This document shows, piece by piece, positions 16,241-25,200 of a stretch of DNA of 39,616 bases. A program made the translations under genes and the position numbers. Below the pieces are notes generated by a model, which saw only the letters and a list, made by a program, of their open reading frames with translations, made no database searches and was not told the DNA's origin. How positions within the stretch are numbered: the stretch's first letter is position 1; every line of letters begins with the position of its first letter. Origin of the DNA: Fidelibacterota bacterium (GTDB lineage Bacteria > Fidelibacterota > Marinisomatia > Marinisomatales > JAADGP01); contig JALUTR010000211.1 of the NCBI GenBank assembly GCA_027021785.1, positions 1 to 39,616 of the forward strand, written 5' to 3'.

Positions 16241-17161
16241 TTATAGTTGAGCTAGTTCTACCATTTTTTGTATGGTTTCAATGTCATCATCAATCTCCAA
16301 CACAAATCTTTCAAAGTCCATATCCCTTAACTTTTCATTCTCTTTTTGCAAAATTTTCCACCCTTCTTCTTCACGCGGTATTGATTGGACAAAACCCGTA
16401 CCGAAACGAATGGATTTAAAATTGCATACGAGATCCGAAATCTGGATTAATGCAGTGGAGACTTCATATTTGGGATTCGATACAAGCTCCGGTTTATGGT
16501 GAAAACCGATCGCATTGATGATTGCTTCGGGTAATTCCCACTTTTCAGCTAACCACCGACCGGCATCAGCGTGTGTAACTCCGAAGACTTCCATTTCAGC
16601 GTCATAGCTGGTCAGCTTATCCTTCTCGGCTAATTTTACAGCCTTGGTATATTTTTCAGGGTCAATCCGATATAAAACCAATTTACCCACGTCATGTAAT
16701 AAACCAAGTGAATAAGGACTACTCGGGACAGATAAACGTAACCGTTTATTCAATAATTGAGCAATATGCCCGCACGCGGCCGAATGCTCCCATAGTTTAT
16801 TCCATTCAAGCCACTGATCACCGATATCACGACTCAATAAAAGTTTCAACACCGTAAAGCTGAGCACCAAGTGGCTCAACTCTTCCATTCCAATTACAAC
16901 GATTGCATGTCTTAACGTTTCCACACGATTCCTTAGCCCGTAATAAGCGGAATTGGCGATCTTAAGAATTTTCAAGGCTAACGGCGGATCTCTCTCAATT
17001 ATCGGGATCATCTGAGAGACGGAAAGATTATCCTCACGGGTAACACGCAATATTTCCATAGCAATCGCCGGCACGGTAGGTAACTTTGTTAATGAATAAA
17101 CCTCGTTCCGGTAATATTCCGGGGGATGGATCGAGCTCATGGTCGTGTCAGTGTGTTCCAT
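16241..17161 (-). CDS. HDOD domain protein 1
   Basis: 306 aa. The HDOD domain covers about residues 20-225 (LPTVPAIAMEIL, RDPPLALKILKIANSAYYG, AIVVIGMEEL, LGLLHDVGKLVL). HDOD proteins resemble HD phosphohydrolases but mostly act as signalling scaffolds. Here one HD pair is kept (LLHDVGK) and a later HH occurs in GFHHKP. The last 80 residues are helical and specific to this pair of paralogues. It is closely similar to the HDOD protein at 19221-20144. It sits upstream of cheR, with AGAGGATTTGA before the ATG. Confidence 0.92.
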   Translation of the reverse strand: MEHTDTTMSSIHPPEYYRNEVYSLTKLPTVPAIAMEILRVTREDNLSVSQMIPIIERDPPLALKILKIANSAYYGLRNRVETLRHAIVVIGMEELSHLVLSFTVLKLLLSRDIGDQWLEWNKLWEHSAACGHIAQLLNKRLRLSVPSSPYSLGLLHDVGKLVLYRIDPEKYTKAVKLAEKDKLTSYDAEMEVFGVTHADAGRWLAEKWELPEAIINAIGFHHKPELVSNPKYEVSTALIQISDLVCNFKSIRFGTGFVQSIPREEEGWKILQKENEKLRDMDFERFVLEIDDDIETIQKMVELAQL

Positions 17162-17208
17162 TCAAATCCTCTGATAATTTTTTACTTTTTAACCGCAATG
17201 GTAGGTCC

Positions 17209-18465
17209 TTACAATTCGTTAATTGCTTGTATCGCAGCCCCACGGATATCTTCGTTTTCGCAATTACTCAAATTTTCAAGTAAAGGTTTTGCTTCCGTCA
17301 ACTTTAATTGAACGGATGTTTTAATCGCTGCAATAACAGGTAAACCGCGCTCTTCGTATAACATTTTCAACACGGTATCCTTAACTCTTTGTTTATCGAA
17401 ATTCACCAATGATTCCAGGGCTGTGTATGCAACCCAATCATCTTCATGATCGGTCAAATCGCAGATCATTTCCACCAACCGCTTGTCATTTTTGGCCGCA
17501 TTGATTAATGCCACAATCAATGCGGGAGGCAGTTTATCCACATTCTCAAGGAATTTTTTAAGAACATGATAATCGGGCTTCAATGATAGCTGATAACTAA
17601 CCAACTCCGTCAGGATATCATCCTGATCGTCATAACATTTAATAATCATTTCACTCAGGTCGGCATCTCCATCATTCAATACATTAACATTTCTTTTTCT
17701 ACCAATCCTCAGGATAGCCCGGCAAACCTGTTCTTTTAACGCCATCGGGACATTGTCCATGTTTTCCTTCAAAGCCTTTAACGATTCGATATTGCCGATA
17801 TTGCCGAGAGCATCGATAACCGCGTATACAACCATGTAGTTATCATCATTGAGGTTTTTCTCTAAAAACGACGCCGCCTCATGGTCTCCGATCAAACCAA
17901 TAGCTTCCGCAGTTTCCAATTTCAGAGCCTTGTCCCTGTCAAAAATCGTATACAAAGTTGACAAAGCCTCCCTGGAACCGATTTTCCCCAGAGCTTCCAC
18001 TGCCGATACAACAACATTTTTTACATCATCTTCCAGCGCCGCCTTGCATAAACCGGGTACTGCCCTATTACTCCCCGCCAAGCCCAGAATATCAGCCGCA
18101 AACTTCCGGACATCCTCATTCTCATGGAAAAGCGCCGGGAGAAGTCCGTCGATTGCATCATCGCCAAAGCGTACCAGAATGGCGGCGACGATATTACGTA
18201 CTTCAATTCGCACACTACCCAGTAACGGAACCAATTTTTCCACACAGAGTTCGGGCGGAAGGGTTTCCAACACCTCCGAAGCCGCCTCCCGGACAGCTCG
18301 GTTTTCATCCTGTATCGCCTGAATCAGATAATCGACGATTTGAGACGGTTCAAATTCTTCCAGATTGTAAACGGCCCAGCGACGCTCATCGGAATCAACG
18401 GCACTTAACTTATTTACGATCGACTCAAGTTTGGGATTTGTCTCAGCGGTTCTGCTAATTGTCAT
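17209..18465 (-). CDS. HEAT-repeat protein in the chemotaxis operon
   Basis: 418 aa made almost entirely of HEAT/PBS-lyase-like helical repeats of about 30 residues, for example DENRAVREAASEVLETLP, NEDVRKFAADILGLAG and VVVSAVEALGKIGSREAL. There is no signal peptide and no catalytic motif. Such solenoids bind partner proteins. It lies between the two HDOD/CheR sets (12 bp after the second cheR, 47 bp before HDOD1), so it may tie them together or bind a receptor or CheA. Ribosome site AGGAAAATACAACG precedes the ATG. The function is unknown. Confidence 0.9.
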   Translation of the reverse strand: MTISRTAETNPKLESIVNKLSAVDSDERRWAVYNLEEFEPSQIVDYLIQAIQDENRAVREAASEVLETLPPELCVEKLVPLLGSVRIEVRNIVAAILVRFGDDAIDGLLPALFHENEDVRKFAADILGLAGSNRAVPGLCKAALEDDVKNVVVSAVEALGKIGSREALSTLYTIFDRDKALKLETAEAIGLIGDHEAASFLEKNLNDDNYMVVYAVIDALGNIGNIESLKALKENMDNVPMALKEQVCRAILRIGRKRNVNVLNDGDADLSEMIIKCYDDQDDILTELVSYQLSLKPDYHVLKKFLENVDKLPPALIVALINAAKNDKRLVEMICDLTDHEDDWVAYTALESLVNFDKQRVKDTVLKMLYEERGLPVIAAIKTSVQLKLTEAKPLLENLSNCENEDIRGAAIQAINEL

Positions 18466-18477
18466 CGTTGTATTTTC

Positions 18478-19200
18478 CTATGCTGAATGATTATCATTTG
18501 AAACTGTTTTTTGAAAAAAGTGACTCCCCGATTTCAATCGTGTAAAACCTATTTGTTTTAAATATCGACTTCCAATCGTCTCAACGTAAAGATAGCCCCC
18601 TTCCCGGAGATAATCAGTAATCGATTTCACAATTACCTTCCGGTATTCCTTATCGTAATAAAGCAACACGTTGGTGCATACTATTATGTCGTATTTTGCT
18701 CCAAATGATTTGCTGGTGATATCTTCGACACAAAAATTTATTCGCCGGGCCAGGGACGAATTAACGGCTATTGTTTTATCATCAATCAATTGGTAGAATT
18801 CATCATATTCCCGTAACTTTTTTAATTCACCCACTTTTATTTGGTATTCCCCTTTTATTCCCACATCAATTTGTTTGCGGTTAATGTCCGACGCCCGAAT
18901 CATGAAATTGGCTGCTATTCCTTTATTATTAAACCATCTCTGCGTGACCATCGCCAGGGAATAAGGTTCCCGGCCATCGGAACAACCGGCCGACCAAATC
19001 AGTAATTTTTTTCGGTTCGTCTCCTGCCTGAATAAAGCCGGCAGTACCAACTGCTCCAACTCCCGGAACAGGGTTAATTGCCTGAAAAAATCGGTCCTGG
19101 TTACCAACATACTGCTACTGAAAAAGCTCTCCAGATCGCTACTCGGTCCCAAGTCGGCCTCGTAAACATGCTTTGCTGTTGCTTTCGGTTTATCAATCAT
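18478..19200 (-). CDS. Divergent CheR-like methyltransferase lacking the N-terminal domain
   Basis: 240 aa from the ATG at 19200; the ORF track starts two codons earlier at a TTG. It keeps the catalytic Rossmann domain (TRTDFFRQLTLF, IWSAGCSDGREPYSLAM, RASDINRKQIDVG, IVCTNVLLYYD, GGYLYVETIG). It lacks the N-terminal CheR helical bundle, which in the family interacts with receptors. The SAM loop STGEE is SDGRE and the terminal GE(S/A)ES is VETIGS. It may be an altered methyltransferase with another substrate or a regulatory pseudo-enzyme. It sits between HDOD2 and the HEAT gene. Confidence 0.85.
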   Translation of the reverse strand: MIDKPKATAKHVYEADLGPSSDLESFFSSSMLVTRTDFFRQLTLFRELEQLVLPALFRQETNRKKLLIWSAGCSDGREPYSLAMVTQRWFNNKGIAANFMIRASDINRKQIDVGIKGEYQIKVGELKKLREYDEFYQLIDDKTIAVNSSLARRINFCVEDITSKSFGAKYDIIVCTNVLLYYDKEYRKVIVKSITDYLREGGYLYVETIGSRYLKQIGFTRLKSGSHFFQKTVSNDNHSA

Positions 19201-19220
19201 TGCCAATCAGATTGCCTTTT

Positions 19221-20144
19221 TCATAGCTGAATAATATTTACCATGTTTTTTATCCCTTCAAAGTAATCATTCATACCGGAAATCAACTCTTTGAACTCCA
19301 TTATCCGTAAATGCTCATATTTCGTCTGTAGTAATTTCCAGCCTTCGATCTCTTTGGATAACAGTTTATCGGTCTTTACGTCGAAATTCATTCCCTTAAG
19401 ATGTGTTATCGTATCAACGAGCTGAATCAATGCCGTGGATTCCGAATGTTCACTGTCTACGATTTGTAGGGGAGTATGGTGGTAACCGATTGTATATTGA
19501 ATCGCTTCCGGGAGTTTCCACTTTTCAGCAATCCATTTCCCGGCATCCATATGGGTAATTCCGAATATTTCCAATTCGGCTTTGATCGAATCACATTTTT
19601 CCCTTTTGGCAAAATCCAGGGACTCTTCATATAAAGAGGGGTTAATCCGGTACAATACTAATTTCCCAACATCATGCAACAGTCCCAGGGAATAGGGACT
19701 GCTCAGAATTCCAAGTCTTAATTCCCCATTGAGTATTTCGGCAATGTGCCCGCAGGCGGCGCAATGTTCCCAAAATCGGCGCCAATAGAACTGTTTTGAT
19801 TCTTCCCCCTGCATGAATGCCCTGATAACCGAAAACCCGATTGCCAAATTACCCAATTCCCTCATTCCGATTACAACAATCGCCTGCCTGAGCGAATCGA
19901 CTTTTTCACCAATTCCGTAATAAGCCGAATTTGCAATCTTTAATAACTTCATTGTGAGCGACGGGTCCTTATCAATAATAGGAACCATCTGACTGGCCGA
20001 TAGTCTGTCTTCCCGCGTGAGTTTCATAACTTCCGTAGCGATTTCCGGTAAGGTAGGAAGCCCGGATAACGAATAAATCTGATCGCGGTAAGATGACGGA
20101 CTACGTTTGGTGGATGAATAATAATTTTGTTCAATCAGAACCAT
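19221..20144 (-). CDS. HDOD domain protein 2
   Basis: 307 aa, clear paralogue of HDOD protein 1: LPTLPEIATEVMKLTREDRL aligns with LPTVPAIAMEILRVTREDNL, and both share KIANSAYYG, AIVVIGM, SPYSLGLLHDVGKLVLYRI and FGITHMDAG. The HDOD domain covers residues 25-235, with a helical C-terminal tail ending in NMVNIIQL. It is 14-20 bp upstream of the CheR-like gene and 62 bp downstream of the stand-alone cheB. A role in signal scaffolding or second-messenger sensing is possible but not shown by sequence. Confidence 0.92.
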   Translation of the reverse strand: MVLIEQNYYSSTKRSPSSYRDQIYSLSGLPTLPEIATEVMKLTREDRLSASQMVPIIDKDPSLTMKLLKIANSAYYGIGEKVDSLRQAIVVIGMRELGNLAIGFSVIRAFMQGEESKQFYWRRFWEHCAACGHIAEILNGELRLGILSSPYSLGLLHDVGKLVLYRINPSLYEESLDFAKREKCDSIKAELEIFGITHMDAGKWIAEKWKLPEAIQYTIGYHHTPLQIVDSEHSESTALIQLVDTITHLKGMNFDVKTDKLLSKEIEGWKLLQTKYEHLRIMEFKELISGMNDYFEGIKNMVNIIQL

Positions 20145-20206
20145 TACCTTGCTCTTTCTTCGCTGAATTTCCCATACTCAATTTGAATTCGGACAAAATC
20201 GATTCC

Positions 20207-21028
20207 CTATATTGGTTTAATCGTTAAATCGTTCAATGAAATCTGGTTAATCTTCTCTGCGATCTGTTGGAGTGTTTTTATCTTCACCGTCGGAACGGTT
20301 TTAATCGCCGCATTTGGCATTTCCTTAAACAATGCCGTGGAGGGTTGTTGCACCCACACTTCTCCGCGATTCAGGAAAATCGTTTTCGTGCCCTCGGCTC
20401 CATCATTAAGCATTCCGGAAAGGATAACCCCGATTACATTCTCACGAAAACGGGCTCCCGCCGCGGCGAAGGCCTTATCAATATCCGGTCTGAAACGCTG
20501 TTTGTAGTTAACCGGCTTCACTACAAAGGATTTCGTTTGTCTGCTGAATCCCGTTTCCATCTCACCCGGCAGGAAATACAACCTTGATCCACGAATAGGC
20601 TCGCCATCTTTTACAGGAATAATCCGCTGAAAGGTGGAATTCGCAAGATCCAGCTTGGTTAAAAATTTGAATCCGGGATTATGATGCATGACAATAATGA
20701 TCGGTATATGTGGAACAATTAAATGTTTGAACAGACTCCGGAGAGCCACATTTCCCCCGGCCGAGCATCCCAGTAAAACCAATTTTGACCATGATATATG
20801 GAACCGCTTTCTGTCCAAGAAATCGAAAACACGCTCCAATACCGGATCCCCACTTCGTGAGAATACAGATGATGGTTTTGGATGGACCCTGGCCTTTTGT
20901 ATCGTATCGGCAATATCCAGGATAAGATTCCGATCCAGGGAGGATGAATTCTGAATGGTAATTCTCGCAAAGCCGCTGATTAACGGATCCTGGAATTGGG
21001 TAAACATTACATGTCTGTTGAAAGTCAT
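20207..21028 (-). CDS. Stand-alone CheB methylesterase-domain protein
   Basis: 273 aa without a receiver domain. The methylesterase triad is intact: Ser89 in LLGCSAGGN, His116 in MHHNPGF and Asp209 in GMLNDGAEG. The first 80 residues are unlike REC and match nothing I know. Without a receiver it cannot be switched on by phosphorylation in cis, so control would have to come from the N-terminal region or from partners. It follows the small HTH gene by 27 bp and precedes HDOD2. Alternative frames on both strands here are shadows. Confidence 0.88.
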   Translation of the reverse strand: MTFNRHVMFTQFQDPLISGFARITIQNSSSLDRNLILDIADTIQKARVHPKPSSVFSRSGDPVLERVFDFLDRKRFHISWSKLVLLGCSAGGNVALRSLFKHLIVPHIPIIIVMHHNPGFKFLTKLDLANSTFQRIIPVKDGEPIRGSRLYFLPGEMETGFSRQTKSFVVKPVNYKQRFRPDIDKAFAAAGARFRENVIGVILSGMLNDGAEGTKTIFLNRGEVWVQQPSTALFKEMPNAAIKTVPTVKIKTLQQIAEKINQISLNDLTIKPI

Positions 21029-21055
21029 TCATCATCTATTTTTTTGGCTATAGGA

Positions 21056-21244
21056 TTAACCTTTGAACCCTGTTTCACCATCCATCAAATACCTTTCTAT
21101 TGAACCCCGTAGAATTCTCCACCCGCGTCCAACTTTCACCGCATGCAGTTCACCGGATTTCACCAAATTATAAAGAGTCTTTTTACTGACTTTCAGTATC
21201 GCCGTGGCTTCGTCAACAGTTAGAACATCGTCCTTTGTAAGCAT
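21056..21244 (-). CDS. Small excisionase/BldC-like helix-turn-helix protein
   Basis: 62 aa, essentially a single winged HTH of the excisionase/MerR-like type: LTVDEATAILKVSKKTLYNLVKSGEL, then HAVKVGRGWRILRGSIERYL. Stand-alone proteins of this fold act as DNA-binding regulators or recombination directionality factors. No integrase lies nearby, so a regulatory role is more likely. It is the first gene of the chemosensory operon. A perfect 8-bp-arm palindrome lies just upstream of it, which could be its own operator. Confidence 0.88.
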   Translation of the reverse strand: MLTKDDVLTVDEATAILKVSKKTLYNLVKSGELHAVKVGRGWRILRGSIERYLMDGETGFKG

Positions 21245-21269
21245 AATCCGACTTTATTATTTATTTATT

Positions 21270-21289
21270 TCACCGATCCGTATCGGTGA
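21270..21289 (-). promoter_or_regulatory. Palindrome upstream of the HTH gene, candidate operator
   Basis: TCACCGAT-CCGT-ATCGGTGA is a perfect inverted repeat with 8-bp arms and a 4-nt centre, 25 nt upstream of the HTH start codon. Neither side is followed by a T-run in the direction of transcription, so it is not a classic terminator. Position suggests a regulator site controlling the chemosensory operon, possibly autoregulation by the HTH protein, or an RNA hairpin near the start of the leader. Confidence 0.5.
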
Positions 21290-21637
21290 TGAATCAATGT
21301 TGGTTGGTTTTGATACAAACACTTCTCTGCATTTCCTCCCGGGAGCGTAAATAACCATTTATTATTACGAGCCCCCAGGCTGCACTGTCATTCTTACAGC
21401 ATAAACTTCAATTATTATACCACAATCGAATAAAGATAATGAATTATATCCGAAATACGGCCTTCACGTCGATGTGTTGGATATAATCGAGGTACGGATA
21501 AATAACGTTAATGGAAATTAAGAGAGGTTAGGGGAGGAATATTTTTCCTGTTTCGGAACGTAATTTCCTCTCAAACAGGTTCCGAATTGTTATTAATCTG
21601 CGTCGGTCAGCAATACCGATAGATTAAACGACCGCAG

Positions 21638-21665
21638 AAAAAATATAGTAATTCCGGGCTCCGGA
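21638..21665 (-). terminator. Weak terminator-like hairpin after the Rcp1-type regulator
   Basis: On the minus strand, TCCGG-AGC-CCGGA (21665-21653) is followed after 9 nt by TTTTTT (21643-21638), 25 nt beyond the regulator stop. The stem is short and the T-run is displaced, so efficiency is doubtful. Confidence 0.35.
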
Positions 21666-21689
21666 TATGTTTGTTACGATTTTTGACTC

Positions 21690-22127
21690 TCAACCTTCCG
21701 GCAGTTTCACGGTATTCAACCAAAAGTTCTCAATGGAATCCACGACATCTATAAATTGATCAAAATCGATCGGCTTAAGAATATAACAATTACCGTGAAG
21801 GTCATAGACATTCCTGATATCGTCTTCGGCCTGGGAAGTGGTAAGAACTATTACCGGGATTCGTTTTAAATTACGATGTTTCTTAATTTCCTCGAGTACT
21901 TCCCGGCCGTTTCTCCGCGGCAAATTCAGATCAAGAATAATAAGATCCGGGCGCGGGGCATTATTATATTCATCAAGTTTATAAAGAAATGTCAAGGCTT
22001 CATCCCCGTCCTTCACAACACTCAGATTGGGTTTTATTTTTCCTACTTTAAATGCTTCCAAAGTTAATCGCACATCTCCCGGATTGTCTTCCACAAGTAA
22101 GATATGCACCGGTTTATTGTTAGTCAT
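21690..22127 (-). CDS. Rcp1-type single-domain response regulator
   Basis: 145 aa receiver of the phytochrome-partner (Rcp1/CheY-like) family: LLVEDNPGDVRLTLEAF at the start, phospho-acceptor Asp66 in IILDLNLPRRNG, VLTTSQAEDD and YILKPIDFDQF. This subfamily normally takes phosphate from kinases with the HDLQEPLR-type dimerisation motif, exactly the type encoded just upstream (119 bp). It has no output domain, so it likely passes phosphate on or binds a partner. Confidence 0.93.
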   Translation of the reverse strand: MTNNKPVHILLVEDNPGDVRLTLEAFKVGKIKPNLSVVKDGDEALTFLYKLDEYNNAPRPDLIILDLNLPRRNGREVLEEIKKHRNLKRIPVIVLTTSQAEDDIRNVYDLHGNCYILKPIDFDQFIDVVDSIENFWLNTVKLPEG

Positions 22128-22246
22128 TGCTTCGTAATTCTCTCTTTTATTCCACTATTCAAAAGTTGCTGACATCCCGTACTCATATACCTGACGATTA
22201 TCAGGCCCGGTCGGATTTTTCATATCAATCCAAAGCATCTTATCAT

Positions 22247-25200
22247 CTAAAGATTTTTCTTATCCAATGGCGGTAAGGTAAAATAGAATGTTGTCCCCTT
22301 TCCCACCTCTGATTCCAACCATATTTTACCCCCATGGCGTTCCACAATTTTCTTGCAGACAGCCAGACCGATCCCCGTTCCCGGGTATTCATTACGTGTA
22401 TGTAAACGTTGAAATATCACGAATATACGATCTTTATACTGGGATTCGATTCCGATTCCATTATCTTTTACTGAAACAACCCATTGCTCATTTTCAAGCT
22501 TGGCGCTGATATGGATTTTAGGGTTTTCCTTACTTCTGAACTTAATGGCGTTCCCAATTAAATTCTGGAATAACTGCCCTAATTGGATTTCATCCGCGTA
22601 TACCGTAGGCAACGAATCGTATATAACTTCCGCATTATTCTCTTCAATCGAAACTTTCAGATCTTGGAGTGTTTTCTTTAATACAACATTACAATCCGTA
22701 GCCTCAAATGGTTTGCCACGTGTACCGATTCTCGAAAAAGTCAATAAATCGTTGATCAAAATCTGCATCCGTTTGACACCCTCAACGGCGTACCTTATAA
22801 ACTCATCGGCTTCCGAATCGAGTTTTCCTTTATACCGCCTTGCCAATAACTGCGTATAACTGCCTACCATCCGCAGCGGTTCCTGCAGATCATGAGAGGA
22901 CACGTATGCAAATTGTTCCAATTCCCTGTTTGATTTTGCGAGTTCCTCAACAGTTTTTCTCAATGTTTCTTCGGCTCGTCTTCGTTCCACGGCCTCCAAG
23001 GCCAATGAAACCGTCGAAGCAACCGCGGCGGCAAAGTCCTGCTCCTCCAATGTCCATTGCCGGAAAGTCCCCACGTGCCCATGACAAACGATACCCACGA
23101 CCTCCCCGTGCAACCAGACAGGAACATCCATTACGGAATTAATCCCAAACTCCTTGAAATAAACCTCGGACAGTTCCTTGGTCCGGGAATCGGTATGTAC
23201 ATCATATACTGCCATGATCCGACTCTCCATTAAAGCTCTAAAGTACCCGGGGTATTGCTTTACATCGAGCTTAGCTCCTCTCTCATGCTTTCCCAGGTCT
23301 ACCCTAAATAGATCCTGACAAATAAACTCCGTTCGATCTTCATTGAAAAGCCAGATACTGACTCGTTCCACATTCAATGTCCGGCCATCGACCTCGGTCA
23401 CTTTCTTTAACAATAAATTAAGGTTGGAAATATCAAGTTTTGACAATTCCAAAAGGGCTTCTGTCCGTACAAGATGTTGCCGTTGTTCCTCTTCGATTCT
23501 CTTCTTCTCCGAAACATCCCTCAGAGACGTAATGATCGCCTTTTCTCCATTGTATACGGTCATTGCCAATGTCATTTCCGCCGGGAATGATTCCCCATTC
23601 TTCCTTCGATACCATATCTCGAATTTTTCGGAACCTTCCCGGTGTATCCGGCTGATATAATTCTCAAAATCCGTAATTGTGTTTTTACTTGAATCCATTA
23701 ATCGCACCAACGGCTGGTTGATCAGGTCAGGCTGTTTATAACCGAATATCTCAACCAATGCCGGATTTACATCCACGATTTTCCCTTCTTTATCGAGAAT
23801 TATTATCGCATCCGCGGTGCTGTTAAACAACTTTCGATAGTTTTCCTCGGATCTCCTGATCCGATTAAACATCTCGGCATTTTTCAGCGCATTGGATATT
23901 TGCGCGGAAAAAACCGGAAGGGCGGGCAGAAAAGGCTTTATTGAATCCCTGGATAACAGGATAATCGTACCGATAATCCTGTTATCCAATATAATCGGTG
24001 TATAAACCGACTGATCGACATTGATAATGCTGATAATCCTTGTTGCAGCCGGTTTTGCTATTTTCGGAATAAAATAACCGACGGACTTGATAGGGTCGTC
24101 CAACGCCAATATGGGCACTTCCTTTTCAATCATTTCTTTTAATTGAGGAACACGATCAACCTCAATGATAAAACTGTCTTTCCTGATTCCGGTGAGACTT
24201 TCCAGGATTTGCAATAATTTTTGCGAAAACGAAAAATGCTCGATCCAGGCTATTTTCTGATCTTCGGAGAAACGAAGAACGATATTCTGCAACCCCAGCT
24301 TCTCCAGCTCCTCCGTCATTGTCAGATAAATCTCATCGGGGGAAAGTAGTGTTTGCACTTTCGTCGCAACCGCACTGATCGAGGACAGGATATCGGAAGT
24401 TCTTTTCTGAGTGGTAATATCGATAAAAGAGACCACGCATTTTTCGGTTCTTGGCAGCATTGTCAGGAAGATTAAAACATCCTTTAATTTCCCCTCCAGG
24501 TTTCTCAGCTTGGTTTCGTATTTGAAGGGTGAATGTTCGGGCAGTTTTCGCTGGAGTTGATAATATTCTTTCATCATTTCCAGGTCTTCACGGTTCGCAA
24601 AATCCGTCCATTTCAGCATTCCGCCGCTTCCACTCGTCGGATGTCCCACGAGCTTTTCGAATTCCGTATTGGCCATCGAAACAGTCATATCCTCTTCTAT
24701 AATGGCTATGGCTGTCCCCGTTGACTCAAAGGTGGTTCGATATTGCTCCTCACTCTCTTTAAGTTCCTCTACTTTCTGATGCAGACTGGCGTATAAATTT
24801 TCAATTTTTTCCATTGATTCCATCAACGCCTTATTCCTCTCCTGCTCGAAGAGGATACTGGAATTTTTACCGAACAAATTTTTATAATCGATACTGCGAC
24901 CGATGAAATATCCCAAAAGGGGAATGGCTATCCCAATCATTACTTTTATCGCCAACGGAATCGATACATTAAGAAATACCAGGTGAATAATCAGAAGGAC
25001 AAAAAAGCCGCAGACAATACCAACTATACCAAAAGATCTCCCCGGTTTATTACCCCACACCAATTCGTAAATACAGGATTCCGCCCCGTCGGCAGCACAT
25101 TGTATTTCCTTTATATCGGCAAGCGGCAAACCCCATAAAGTAGGAACCGAACATAAATGGCCCTGCATATTCAGGCAATTGTTCCTGTTTTGTTTGTATC

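Larger units (their letters stand above)
21245..21689. other. Structured gap between the Rcp1-type regulator and the chemosensory operon
   Basis: 445 bp with no gene. Besides the palindrome at 21270-21289, the region 21545-21665 holds several inverted repeats. CCTGTTT/AAACAGG (21547-53, 21573-79) is interleaved with TTCGGAAC/GTTCCGAA (21552-59, 21579-86). CTGCG/CGCAG (21598-602, 21633-37) encloses TCGGT/ACCGA. The chemosensory operon promoter must lie here or further upstream, but no strong -35/-10 pair was identified. Confidence 0.6.

Noticed and set aside
21056-21244. Excisionase-like HTH as evidence for a prophage or integrative element
   Set aside because: No integrase, attachment-site repeats, tRNA or phage genes are nearby, and the gene is embedded in a chemotaxis operon; a regulatory role fits better.
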